A stretch of 64,000 nt of DNA, from the NCBI GenBank assembly GCA_015501585.1, contig JADNRY010000320.1:1-64000 (forward strand). The letters run 5' to 3'. A program made the position numbers and the translations under genes. The DNA is from Rhodocollybia butyracea (taxonomy: Eukaryota; Basidiomycota; Agaricomycetes; Agaricales; Omphalotaceae). The notes beneath the pieces are model-generated. The model searched no databases. It had not been told where the DNA came from and worked only from the letters and a program-made list of their open reading frames with translations. Positions 34,344 through 45,689 of the stretch are shown here, in pieces (the stretch's first letter is position 1; every line of letters starts with the position of its first letter).

Positions 34344-37077
34344 AACTTAATGACCAAGAACAGGCTTACCTTCGACAGTTTCGCGCGGGCACTTCAGGAA
34401 ACGGTGGGTGATCCGTGCTCCAAGGCGGAATAGTTGCTGACAGGTTCGGCGTTACTACCTCACAAGATAGTACTTCGGATATTCCGCATACCTTGGACGA
34501 TGAGACCCAGCAAGACAGCGATGTTACAATGGAATATGGTGAAGGAGACAAAGGAGGTGATGGAGACGATGGAGATGAAGGAGATGATGTGAGCGAAAAT
34601 CTACTTCTTTTGATTTTTCCACTAATGTACATATGTTCCATTTCTTCAGATGGTTATCGAGGACGTGACGAAGGAGAACAAGAACAAGAACAAACAGAAT
34701 GGAACCAGGGCAAAAGTCCTTCAAAGCGATCTTGTTTCCGATGCGCTTGCAAAGATAAGTAAACAGGCGGTGAGAAAGGCGATCTGCCTTCTGGATATGT
34801 TTCCTTCTGACAAGATGTTTTCCTGGGAAGTACTGGAAGAGGAGTTGGTTTCGCAGCAAGGTGATGATAACCGGATACTCGAGGATTTACGTGAGACCAA
34901 GAAGGATCCTCAGGCACTGGATAAGTTGCTACGCTGGGTGAATTCTTTCTGCTCTTCCAATGCTCCCATTCTAAACCCTCTTACCAGATGGGTTATAGTG
35001 AATCCGATGTTCGTTATGCCTTAGCGCAACAGACCAGAACACTCGTGGATCCTTATTTCGGTTTTAGCTCAGTGGATGAGGGAAGGCTTCTTCCTTTTTA
35101 TTTCCTTTAATTGCTCTAAGAATGTTTTCTTGAGGCGGAATTGGCCAACTGGCTGATGGGCAAAGGCCGATACCACTGTGAAGGTGTCGACTTCAAGGTA
35201 ATTCTTTTGTCTTTTCCCTATCTTTTTCGTCACTGGTTTTGTTTTATTCAGGAAAAGAAGTCGGGAAAGCCTTTCTATTCTTCGCTCATTGCCCAAATCC
35301 TTCGTGCATTCTTAGTCGACGCGCAAAATAAGATGACTTATTGCCTCATAACTACAGAACTGCATCGACTCCAACGTGTGCCAGGACGTCTGATAGCTGC
35401 AGTGATGGCGACGGTATTTGTTTCAACTTCTTGTCAACCTGCTCAAACCCTCATTTGCAGATCTATCACTGTATAACGGAGCATGCGAGTGGAATGAGGC
35501 AGAGTATACATATCTCAGCAAAAAATCTCCGGGATCAGTCAGTGAACAACAGTCCATTGGTTTACTGTCACTAACTCGCTTGATCATAATTTTGCTGTAG
35601 ATACAACGCCATATGGGAAAGCATTGACAGGATTCGGGTGAACTCTCCGGCATACTTCAATTTTCTAGAGAAAAAAACTTATGAAAGAATGAGGTAAGTT
35701 GTTGGTCGCACTTATCTAGCTAGGCCCTCATATGTAATGACACTTTAGAGCACCCAGTCATTCGCTTCTTTCTGTTCAAACATTCGATTATGACGCATTG
35801 TCATCTTTTGCAGAAAGTGAGGAGAAGAAGGAGGAGGCAAAGAAGAAGGAAGAGGCGAAGAAGAAGGAGGAGGCGAAAAAACCAGCAAAGAAACCAGCAA
35901 AGAAGAACGAGGAGACAAAGAAAGCAACGAAGCTGCCGAAGAAGAAGGAGGGGGCAAAGAAACCAGCAAAGCCGGCAAAGAAGAGGGAGGAGGAGAAGCC
36001 GACAAAGGGGGAGGAGAAGCCAACAAAGGGGGAGAAGCCAACAAAGGGGGAGGAGAAGCCGACAAAGGGGGAGGAGAAGCCGACAACGGGGGAGGAGAAG
36101 CCGACAAAGGGGGAGGAGAAGCCGACAAAGTGGAAGCCAGAGGTGAGGATTCCAGAGATAGCGTTTAAGAAGGCAGAGAACAAGAATGCGATAAAGCTAA
36201 AGGCGACGAAAGAGGTGAAGACGGCAGGGAAGATGATGAGCGAAACGGAGGAGAACTTGAGGAAGGCGGCTAAGAGCAAGAAGGGGGAGGAGAAGCAGAA
36301 GGGGGAACCGGATCCCAAGAGGAGGAGCGTGGTAAACTCAAGCAATGGCGAGAGGTCTGACGCAGAGTCTAACCGTGACAGTGAGGGCGCTGAGTCCGAT
36401 GAAGCGCCCAACCGAGACAGCGAGGGCTTTGACCATGCATCCGGCGGCGACAACAACAACAACAACAACAACAGCGACAACAGCGACAAAAACGACAACG
36501 GCAACGGCAGCGGAAACGACAACGACAACGACAACGAGGGCTCCAAGCTCAAACACGAGGACTCGGATGGAAAGTCCAGCCATGAGGGTGAGGGGTTCGA
36601 CAAAGGGTCCAACCGCGATAGTAAGGGGCCCGGCGACAGTGGCAGCCGCAGGTCCAATGCTGGAGACAAGGGGTTTGGCGCAGTGTTCGACAGTGAAGAC
36701 ACAGGAACTCCCAAAGTGCCCATTGTCGGGGCGGAGGAAGGTGGAGCTTTCAGCATCGAGTCAAAAGCGGAGGGATCAGATCATTGCCCAGACAATAGCC
36801 CAAAACTGGACGTTAGGAAGGAAATCGGGAGCAAGATGGGATAACGGATTTAGAAGACGTGATAGAGCTTGACAGTGACGACGATGCGGATGGAAAGGAG
36901 GGAAATATACAATCCCCGAGCACGAGCAGGAATTCTGGCAAGGTGGAAGAACAAGACGTGGGAGGGAAGAAACCCAAAGGGCAAAAAAACACCAGAGGAG
37001 CAAAAAGCGCCGGGAACACTGGGGTGCAGAGAAATCTAAGATCCAAGACAATGGCTGGAAGCAATGAGGGTCGGTGA
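34344..37077 (+). CDS. Mushroom-specific protein (DUF6532-like) with a low-complexity Lys/Glu tail; one nonsense and one frameshift
   Basis: Later exons of the gene begun at 30824. After an acceptor at 34343 the frame reads ELNDQEQAYLRQFRAGTSG, meets TGA at 34409-34411 and continues (SVLQGGIVADRFGV). An acidic region and a helical part follow (DALAKISKQAVRKAICLLDM). ANWLMGKGRYHCEGVDFK (35140), PFYSSLIAQILRAF (35272), IAAVMAT and IYHCITEHASG (35460), and YNAIWESIDRIRVNSPAYF (35602) follow the order seen in mushroom DUF6532-type proteins, whose function is unknown. From 35748 the last exon codes for (EEAKKK)n, (GEEKPTK)n and Asn/Asp runs. After TAA at 36842 the frame ITDLEDVIELDSDDD continues one base off to TGA at 37077. 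The TGA is CGA-like; the shift is next to a G run. The family call is moderate. Confidence 0.55.
35985..36135 (+). repeat. Coding minisatellite, 21-bp unit (GEEKPTK)
   Basis: About seven copies of a GGGGAGGAGAAGCCGACAAA-type unit in frame; some copies lack a codon. Farther down, 36448-36540 is an (AAC/GAC)n run giving poly-Asn/Asp. Both lie in the last exon of the gene at 34344-37077. Confidence 0.85.
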
Positions 37078-38000
37078 CACAAAATATTCAGTCGTTTTTC
37101 GCTACTCTTTGCATCTTCCATTTGCTTCATTCACTGTCTGCTCCATTCATCATTTGCTTTATTCGCCTTTCATATCTGCATTTGCTCATTCTGCTGTATA
37201 TATATTGTCCTATCAAATATTATTTGAGTACAGGAATAATCCCGCTGTCGCTTATTTCAGGAAAGCAAAAATGATTTCAGAACTAAATTTAAAACTGCCA
37301 GCAGCTCTGTTGAGCTTCCTTGGGTCATTGTTTGAAAGTCGGGGCTCAGCCATAGCTGTTCTGAGGTATGTCTGGGGGTTTGAAGAGACGTTCCGCGACA
37401 GCCCGAAGGCAGACCACAACATCCCTGGGACAGCCTAGGAACATCCCGAGACATTCCTGGGACAGCCCAGGGCATCCCTGGGACAGCCTAAGAACATCCT
37501 GAGACATTCCTGGGACGTTCTAGACGGTACTGTAGGAAAGTTCAAGTGCAGCCATAGCTATTTGAAGATATATCTGAGGCATTCACAGAGGCATTAGGGA
37601 TGCTTCCTGGGCAGGACAGGAGGCAAGTCAGTTTCTTCTTCACAAACCTCAACTGCTCACAGAGTATTAAGAATTTTCCGAAGTCATTTTGAAAGCTCTA
37701 CATGGAACCTTTGTAATAATCAAAGGATGTTTCTCTGTAACCTCTGATAGGTATTGTCCTCTCAAGAGATATCTCAGAGGTATTCTAATTATCCTCCGGG
37801 CTCCTTGACTGTTCTTTAGCCACACCTGAAGCTTACAAAAGCTACTTGAGGGACATCTTGAGGATAGCCTAAAAGTACTCTCCTGGGTCTCCTTTGTTGC
37901 CTAGAAACTGAGGGAATTATTGCTCGTCCCCTGGCAGCCTATGAAATCTAGAGCTTCCAGGTCATTGGGAGCACCTGGTAGCTCCTCAGGAAGATGTGAA
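37078..38000. other. Gap with a short repeat array
   Basis: 37425-37520 holds two to three imperfect copies of a CCTGGGACAGCC(T/C)A-GGAACATCC-type unit. No gene is supported. Confidence 0.5.
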
Positions 38001-39064
38001 TCATCCTTGGCAAAGGGGTGTTTTTCCGGATGTCTTAACAGGTGTCGAAGACGTAGAAGGATCGGAGTCTGAGTCGACCAGTGTGGGCACCATCAACTCT
38101 TTGGTCTCCAAGCGTACCTGCTCTGCTAGGGATACACGAACAGTAGGACGGTGTCGAGGTGGCTGCCATTCTTTGCGCTTTGGTCTCGAAGGAGTTTCAG
38201 AAACCCCATTCGAAGACTGCATATCCTGGACAAACATTGAAGCAAACTCGGCGTGGCCAAGGTAGCTGTAAATTGCGCGTAAAATTTGGTGTAAATCAGG
38301 AGCAGGGGACTCGAGAAGTTTACAGAAATGCTGTTGCTTTAAAGGGGTTAAAGCTTATATGACCTATAAAACGAAGTAAACATACCATTTTTCTGGTTTT
38401 TACCTCTTCTCGGATTAAAAATTTAATATGTTTCCGAAGGTAAACATTGTCAGCTTTGTTGGTCATGGCATTGCGATTCAAAGTGGGAGTATCGTCTAAC
38501 TCAGAGAGAGAAGAGACACCTTGATCATCAGAGCCTACTTTGACGTAGTTTATTTTAGTGGATTTATGGCTCGGACTGGGCTTGGGAGTGGCTCCGAGAC
38601 TCGGTACTCGATCAGGGTTGCTCAGACGCGGCTTGTTCGTGGAGTGGACACCATCCGGACTGGCATCGGCAACGGGGTTATTCGAGTCTGATTTCGAGGA
38701 GGCAGGTCTGGATTCTGACGCCTTGACAAAGTTAACATGAGGAGACTGCCTCTTTGAGGAGGTCGCTACCAAATCTTCATCTGGTACTATCTCAATTTGT
38801 ACATTCGGCGCGCGCTTTTTGGGCAAAGCAGAATGACAAACAGGGCGGTCCAGTATATTTCCGCTTTCCATATCGTCACTTTCAACGTCGCCCTGATTTC
38901 CATCATCCTCTGCAGGCATCTGCAGGGAGCTGATGGCATGTTGTGGCATGTGCGAACCACCACAGTTCCTCGACGCAGGTGGTGATGGGTACCGTGAGGA
39001 TACGGGAGTGCTCTTCAAGCGACGCCAGCAGCTAGGGAGGGGAAGTGAGGCATCTGGAGTGTCC
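38001..39064 (-). CDS. 3' part of an unrecognised disordered protein gene, cut by an insertion
   Basis: The frame enters from the insertion with MDTPDASLPLPSC and runs through a Ser/Pro/Asp-rich region (PNVQIEIVPDEDLVATSS; KINYVKVGSDDQGVSSLSE) to a helical segment VYLRKHIKFLIREEVKTRK near 38420. After an intron, LLESPAPDLHQILRAIYSYL and EFASMFVQDMQSSN follow, then a basic stretch PSRPKRKEWQPPRHRPTVRV and a stop at 38003-38001. The matching 5' part is at 41310-42548. The two helical segments may form the conserved core. Nuclear localisation is inference from the basic stretches. I do not recognise the family. Confidence 0.55.
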
Positions 39065-39075
39065 ATATCGTCATC

Positions 39076-41298
39076 GTTATTAGGCCTAAAATCGGCCTAA
39101 GGCGTGTAACCGTACATTTTGACACTTTGTACGTGTTATACAATGCAATAAGAGAGTTATACGGAGCCCGAGCGTGATAGCTGTTGCCGAGGCAAAGAAC
39201 TTAACAATAATACTCAGCGAGCCGTGAAGGTACGCCCACAAGCGTAGCCTAGAGCCAAGCTAGCGAGGATACCTGGGCTGCCCAGAGATGTAACGCTAGA
39301 TCGTCAATCTAGTTATACCCAAAGAGTGTAGACTCTCTAAACTACAGGACATCTCGAAGCGGGATAAGTACTAAGCCAACGCGTTACTCGAGGGAAGGAA
39401 TTATGAGGGAAGGCATCCCTCGCACTAAGACCCCCAACGAGCTATGTTAAGATGTGGACTTTACAGTCCGTAACAATGGACCAGAACAATCCCGAGGGAA
39501 ACCGTAGAGGTCTATTCGCGGCACCGGTCGTAACCGTGAGGACGGTAGAAACATACTTAGCGGTCCTACGGAAAGCTACGTGCTGGGATAGCCTTGGCAA
39601 ATCGAAACATTTGATCTTAGAAATCATACACGGAAGGTCTTATCTGTTAAAGCCGACTATCGGGAATCACTTCTACATACTCAGCGCAGTTGCTTGAGAT
39701 TATCATAAGTGGTGTCGTTGGAAAGCTAGATAACAGGTCTTCTCGAGAGAATGTTAATCACACTCAGGATGGACGGAACTATCCGAGGAATAGAATGAAA
39801 CTCACCCAAGGGAAACCGGGCGGCAAGTGATCATGAAGCGTAAAGGTACTCCTGACCCCGGAGAATTGTGGAGTAATCGGAGAAACCTCGCTCGGATCAA
39901 AACACTCTAAAACTATGTTAATCCTCATGAAATCATATTTTATCTCTGATATATACCCAAGAATGGACTATTTCTTTATCGTGTGTACCATATATAGGCT
40001 GGAGTTTCCTTTCCGAGCCAGATTCCTCTGTTCCACTTTCTTTCCGTCTCTCTCCGTATCTGTTTCACCTATTTTTCGTATTAAACTCTCTCTACTCAGT
40101 ATATAAGCCAGATATATTTATTCAATAAGACAAGTTTCTTGCCCTCGACTTGACTGCTAAGACCAGTGCTCCGTAGAACGTCCCCTCGGGACTAGTAGCG
40201 TGACGCCTCCTGACTTGGTTATCTTTAGAAAGTAATAAACTTCACGAAGTTACTTGCCACCTCCCCTGTACGAGATTGGTTGTGTTCCTTCACCTCAGAG
40301 GATCTTTCCCTCGATTTGTATGTTAGGAAGTGAGCTCCGTAGAACGTCCTTGGGACTAGTAGTGTGACGCTTCTCTACTTAACTATGAGTTGGTTGTTAG
40401 TTTCTTCACCTAGTAAGTAGCTGGTCACCTCTCTACATGTTCCCGCGGAGAAGTGTTAGTTGCTTCACGAAGTTGTTAGCCAGTCTCGACGCTTTACCGC
40501 GGAGTGACTGATAGTTTCTTCAAGGAGTTTGATTTACTGTCATATTACTTGCTCGGCAGAATTTGGCCTGTAATAGAATTTCACAAACTTCCTTTGGCCC
40601 ACTTGAGAATCTGATCGGGTCTTGAGCGTGTGAGTTCCCTCAAACTCCAGATCAACCTTAAATCTAGTTGCTTCCTTAGAGGGGACGGTTTCTAGTAAGG
40701 AATTATTCGGCTCCAGAGTGAGGGTTCCTTAGTCGACTTCCCTGTGAAGTTAGGCGAGCCACTAAGATTGTGGTACGAGTTCCTAGTGATTAAGTTCACT
40801 CACAATATCGTAGCTTGGCCCAGAGTTTGGTCGAGGACTTTACGGCGTCACAGCAGCTAGTGCCAGAGTTTGCCTAGGGTTGTTGACAAACCTCGAGATT
40901 ACTATTCTAGCTAGAGCCAGAGTTTGCCTAGGAGAATCTTAGTTTCGTTGTATTGGTTTTGGTTTCGATTATTTGGTTTTGGACACATACACATTATTGG
41001 TTTTGGTTTGGTTATATTGATTTGGACATCCCAACGTTCCCTCGTACATATGTACACCCAGCTGGGCTTCCCTCGACTCAGTTCTAAGAGTTGTCCAAGC
41101 TTAGTTACCCATGTTAACGCAACAGTCTTGAACCTGGAGCAACTGCGTGCATACATCCGATATTACAAGACTTTCCCTCGGGGAATCTCTGACAACCCGC
41201 CCTCGCTCCCTTACATATTGATAGTCTGGTTAGGTGCGGTAGTGTTTTTGTTAGGTTGTTTTATAGCACCTTTCGCACACCTACACGTAAATACCCAA
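39076..41298. mobile_element. 2.2-kb non-coding insertion flanked by an 11-bp target duplication
   Basis: ATATCGTCATC occurs exactly at 39065-39075 and 41299-41309. Removing one copy and the insert joins the frame of the minus-strand gene (NQDDD to MDTPDAS). The insert starts GTTATTAGGCCTAAAATCGG and ends CACGTAAATACCCAA, with no inverted or direct terminal repeats that I can see. No frame inside has domain character; the longest (39452-39697) is 81 codons. It contains internal repeats at 40160-40380. The 11-bp duplication is longer than LTR or most DNA transposons make, so a LINE-like, SINE-like or unknown mechanism must be considered. Confidence 0.7.
40168..40382. repeat. Direct repeat inside the 2.2-kb insertion
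   Basis: GCTCCGTAGAACGTCC(CCT)CGGGACTAGTAGCGTGACGC at about 40168 recurs at about 40331 as GCTCCGTAGAACGTCCTTGGGACTAGTAGTGTGACGC. A second pair, GCCAGAGTTTGCCTAGG, is at 40862 and 40917. Confidence 0.8.
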
Positions 41299-41309
41299 AT
41301 ATCGTCATC

Positions 41310-42548
41310 CTGATTGGATTCGTATGATGAAAAAGACTTGGGACTTGTACGCGAAGTCAGTTGTTGTGGAGTGGGTTGGTACTGTGAGGAAGAAGCGACC
41401 GCAGATGGGTGAGGTGGAAACCGGAACGAGAAAGGAAAAGCATCATCTTTATCTGGTAAGACATCATTTTGTTTGCAGCACAAAAATTTGGAAATGCCAC
41501 TTACCACTTGGGGGAGTATACGTAGATCCTATAAGGCCAAAACAGTCATACAGAGAAAGATACTGTAGAGAAAAGGATGCTCACCACGTTGCACGTACTT
41601 CCCTTTCCTTAGAGCTAAAAAAGTATCAGCATGAAAAAGTGTTGTTTACAAGTCTCACTTACACAGCAAGGTCATTTTTGGCTTTTTGGCGGGTGATGGT
41701 CTAACCGAAGTGCGAAGGCGGCCCCGTTGTTTTCCATTAGATTTGCTGCCATGCGAGGCATTGTCAACCGGATTGTCCTGCAGACCCTCCCCTTCAGAAA
41801 GGCGCCGTTTCCTGTTCACAGTTGGTGAGCTGTGATTTGGGGAACAAGAAATATCTTGTTGGTCCAAGGATAGCTTAGAGGAAGCCTGCATCATGTCCTT
41901 ATTGGTCACGGGGGCGATCTCCGCGGAAGGAGAAGGTGAAGGCGTGACAGGATGGGCAGGAGAAGGAGAGATACCAGTCAGAGCAGTGCATGTGTCAGAG
42001 GTAACTGGGATGCTACCAGGACTATCGGATTCGTCGACACACGGCGCATCGGAAGCAGCAGTAGCGGGAACAAATTCGCCGTCCACAGGAATAGCAAAAG
42101 CACCTTCGGCGATAATTTCATTGCGTGCCGGGACCTGAGCAAGCTGAGCGTTGGAAACAGGCTTTGCTGCCGGTGGAGAGTGGAAAGTAAAGGGAAAGTA
42201 ATAGGCTGCAGATAGTTTAGTCAAATGCTCATCGAACCTACGGGCCAAAAACATACCAGCGGTAGCCACCGACGAATGAAGGGCTTGGAGAAGATTAATT
42301 AGCAAGAAGCCAAGACCATGCATAAATGCATGAGCACTCACCAGGACCTATGATTGTGTATCTACGTTCACCAGGAGCTAGAAAATATGTGATAAGATAC
42401 GCTAGTATTTTCAGTGAGCGAGGATTAACTTACTAGGCGCATTTGTTCTTGGATGTTTGGTATCTGGCTCGATAGGAACATGAGTGGCTAGTTGAGGCGT
42501 CTCTGAATGGGCTGTTTGATCTTCTGAAAGTTTTCGCTTCAATGTCAT
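41310..42548 (-). CDS. 5' part of the gene split by the 2.2-kb insertion
   Basis: ATG at 42548. Exons 42548-42434, 42377-42342 and 42283-41663 join in phase: MTLKRKLSEDQ, then TPGERRYTIIGP, then SSVATAGMFLARRFDEHLTK. A long Pro/Ser/Thr-rich region (ISPSPAHPVTPSPSPSAE) ends in two basic stretches, VNRKRRLSEGEG and RPSPAKKPKMTLLC. One or two very small exons lie at about 41620-41500. The exon from about 41490 ends SSYESNQDDD at the insertion. The 3' part is at 38001-39064. No enzymatic motif is visible. The N-terminal GERRYTIIGP-to-RFDEHL segment is the only part that looks conserved. Confidence 0.55.
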
Positions 42549-42890
42549 GGCTATTCTGGTATATAGATATGAGCGTTCCCTGAGACAACAAAAGATGCTC
42601 ACCGGCACTAGTGGACGTAGCTGGGATGAAAGATGTTGAGATTATACAGCTAAAAGATAGCCCGAATAACTTTATATAGCCACTGGCATTGCTTTGTCCA
42701 GTGGCCATCTGACAAAAGCCCTTTGTTCAAGATGGTCAAAGCTTTGATCATAACAAGAATTTCCTAATTAGTAATAAGCGCGCGGCACGCGGCATGCTTG
42801 GACCAAAAGTCTTTGTTTTGTTTTGTCCGCCACTGAATCTATATAAACTATTTTGCTTAGTTGATATCTTGTGTCGTACCATCACCTTCA

Positions 42891-43967
42891 ATGCCCAAGT
42901 TCAACTACCTTATCCCTATAAATCCTGCAGGAACAACGATCATCGTGTTTCCATCTCTGTATGAACTTGGGTTAGTAATTCGAAGTATCCGAGCATTTCT
43001 TCTCTAATAACACAACTGAGACTGTTCTTAGACAAGCCAATATTCTCAGAAAATCCTTGTACCGCTCCCCTGAGCCCATACTTCCTTCAGATCCATATCT
43101 AAACGATACCATCGTTCCAACTCAAGGAGGAAGCCAAGATGTAGCCGTTTCTTCTGCTTCGGAGGACAATCGTTCCACCTCTAACGATGATAGTCTGGAT
43201 GTGGATTCAGCAATTGTTGATGGGTAAGTGTGCGCGTTGTGGCCCTATCTCTTACTTCTGATTCCTACTACCTCCAGGCGAGCACGAGCACTTGTGACAG
43301 CAGATCAGCAAACTTTAGATTTTTCCTATCCACAAGTCCCCCGGCCCAGGCGCTATCAGGTATGGCACAACCTTTGTGACAATTACTCTCTTATATCAGT
43401 CCTCAGGTACACAAAGAAGCAGCGACCCAAGGCTTCCTCTGTCCACAAGTCCTCAGGCGTTATCAGGTATGCATATCCTCAGTGACAAGTCATTCTCTTA
43501 TATCAACCCTCAGGCACGCAAAGAAGCAGCGGAGTAAGGCTTCCTCCCCCTCCCCCTGCTTAGCTAGTTCTTTGGCAACTACAATTGTTTCAGAAGCAAA
43601 TGAAGCCTTTGCTACTTACGGCTGCCACAAAGTCAGGGGGAAAGCCATCTGGGCTCAGTGGTACATGTATCGTAGCAGGGAAGATATGCTGTATCCCCCA
43701 CAACATCCTAAGGACCTCGAGCTCCAAGATAATACTCTATTTGTCCATATCAACGTTGCTCGTGAAGAGCAAGAAGGGCCGTCCTCATTGCCCGGATATG
43801 TTATAGTATGGATCTGGAAGTCGATACAATGGCAGAGCATACAATATGGTGACGTTGAAAAATTTGATAATGGTGATTGCCTCGCTCTATCCCTTGGGGG
43901 GAAATCCGGATTGGAGCCGCATTGGATCCTCAGCACAAGCCTGATCAAGAATAGGTGTACTGCTTGA
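42891..43967 (+). CDS. Unrecognised multi-exon gene with an internal tandem duplication
   Basis: ATG at 42891. Exon 1 (42891-42970: MPKFNYLIPINPAGTTIIVF), exon 2 (43032 to about 43223: LYRSPEPILPSDPYLNDT) and exon 3 (from about 43279: RARALVTADQQTLDFSYPQV) join in phase. Then a unit of about 110 bp that contains exon end, intron and exon start is present twice (43329-43441 and 43442-43548). In one frame the second copy leads to a stop (AARKEAAE-stop). In another it leads into a long open stretch, SEANEAFATYGCHKVRGKAI to SLIKNRCTA and a stop at 43967, with VIVWIWKSIQWQ. I recognise no domain. The duplication may have shifted the frame. Confidence 0.45.
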
Positions 43968-44394
43968 ATTGTAGTTCCCTTTGTGTTACACGACTACATT
44001 TGATACGCAAAGTACAAAGACTCGAAGATGAGCCCCTCTCAACGGACGCAGCCTTCCCCAAGTTTACCCCAGTAGACATAACATAGATGCATAATTAGTC
44101 TACATAGTAGGAGGGGGTCGAGGAAAGGGCTTTGAATTTCACAATTTAAACGTGACACATAGACGATTCATGGCTTGTAAATCATTGATAAGAATCATCA
44201 TGATTATATTTGGAAGGCCCATTTCAATTGGTTTAATTACGTGCTGGGAACAAAGGCAGACAAAGGCATCAACCCCGATTCAAATCAAAACAAAGGATTA
44301 TTGAGGACAAAGGTCTACTTCTTGGCGTTTCTTTACTGGCAGTGTAATGATACTTAAAAGAAAGACAGTAGTTGTTCCTTTACCCATGCATACA
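43968..44394. other. Intergenic gap
   Basis: An in-frame upstream ATG at 44347 could extend the next gene. Nothing else was seen. Confidence 0.4.
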
Positions 44395-45689
44395 ATGGCT
44401 TACGCCTATCGTCCCACTTCAGCAAGCCTATCCTCAGGATCCTCCTACGCCCTTTGCTTCTTATACGACGTGATTTGGTCTGCACTAAACATGTGGCGCC
44501 GCCCTTTGTCATTTGTCCTCTTTTTATGGCTTACGTCTCTCTTGAACGCGCCTCTACACAGAGTGACAACCGCCATTTTGAAACCCCTTTGTGCCATTCC
44601 TGGTATAGGGCTTTCCAGGTTTTGTCAGGTCGACCTTTCAGATACAGTGGCAGCTAGGAAGAACAGTAAAACCCTCTGGGCCGATTTTCCACATCTCATG
44701 GAAGCACAAACCTTTACTTTCGACGCATTGCTTGACAACTCAGTAGGCGGGTCGGGTTTATCACTGGAAATCAAGAAGGCAGAAATGGCAATCGCAGATC
44801 TCTCGACCCTGGTTGAGTTTAGCCAACTCAAAAACCGTGAAGTACTGGATAAGTCACATTTCCTTCGTGTAGTCCTGGTTCTAACTATAAGACAGCCAAG
44901 TCGTTGACACGATTTGCGGAACATGCTCGAAACACAGGTAGAGGATTACGACTGCTTAGCTCATGGATCACTGGGGCCGTGGATCTGTACGCTTGTCTCT
45001 TGAGTATGGCGTTGTACCTCACTAATTGCTATGATAGAATAATTGCAGTGAACGGGTGTGCCATGCGCACCCTTTCATCAATTCCATCTTCCTGCCTATC
45101 CAGGGCAATTGCCCCATTTACATCCCAACCCTCTACAAGTGACGTTGTTCTCCGTGCTTTTGTTGACTCGCTGAATACCCTCACCAGCCTGGTTGAAGAT
45201 CTTATTCTTCTTGCTGAGGTGGAAATCTTGGATATTGAGAGGCTCGAGGAGCAACTCTTGCTAGTTCATACATTGGTGGTACGTGAAGGCTCGGCTATCT
45301 CGTCAGCCAAAGCTGAGCTACTGGGAGACATATGGACCATGCTCGGTGGAAACAGATGCACGCTTCAGGGCTACGACAAGAATCTGGACCTACTTTGAGG
45401 TATAGGTGGAGTGTGGAAACAAGTGTTAGCCCATGTAGTATCAGCTTTACACCTCTTGATGAATCTCCGGTATGATATGGAGGTTATGAGGGACAATTTA
45501 TCAAGACCAGGGTTGACTGGTCCACAAATTCTGATCGAGGCGCATGTAGAGAGTATCCAGCCTGGTATAGAGGGTTTGAAGAGTTCCCAAGCTTTAGCTA
45601 GGGCTAAGGAGGAGGATGCAAACAACAAGGTTTTTGTTGGCGACCAAGGGGTTATTCTTGTCACAGCAGTGCCGGGGCATCTACTATGA
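44395..45689 (+). pseudogene. Conserved mushroom membrane protein with a frameshift and a TGA stop
   Basis: MAYAYRPTSASLSSG opens the frame. A hydrophobic segment follows (PLSFVLFLWLTSLLN). A helical region comes next: FTFDALLDNSVGGSGLSLE, KKAEMAIADLSTLVEFSQL, then, one frame off after about 44870-44892, YKTAKSLTRFAEHARNTGRG. AVDLYACLLSMALYLTN is a second hydrophobic stretch. LNTLTSLVEDLILLAEVE and LGGNRCTLQGYDKNLDLL lead to TGA at 45396-45398. The same frame goes on GIGGVWKQVLAHVVSALH and IEAHVESIQPGIEGLKSS to TGA at 45689. A family with this order (helical, membrane-anchored, function unknown) is common in Agaricomycetes. The stop sits where Arg is expected (LL-R-G), so CGA to TGA is likely. 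Confidence 0.65.

Noticed and set aside
35745..36756. Long minus-strand open frames rich in Ser/Pro/Phe and Leu opposite the Lys/Glu tail gene
   Set aside because: They mirror the low-complexity repeats of the plus-strand exon; the plus strand joins in phase with upstream conserved exons.
37256..38035. Third foldback element resembling 26549
   Set aside because: The apparent right end is the coding 3' end of the gene at 38001, and the left end matches for only about 12 bases.
39076..41298. LTR retrotransposon or rRNA-like gene inside the 2.2-kb insertion
   Set aside because: No paired LTRs, no gag/pol motifs, no conserved rRNA segments that I recognise; the 11-bp duplication does not fit LTR integration.
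40924..41313. Open frame rich in Phe/Trp/Gly and hydrophobic residues
   Set aside because: It is produced by a GGTTTTGG-type simple repeat within the non-coding insertion and crosses the insertion boundary.
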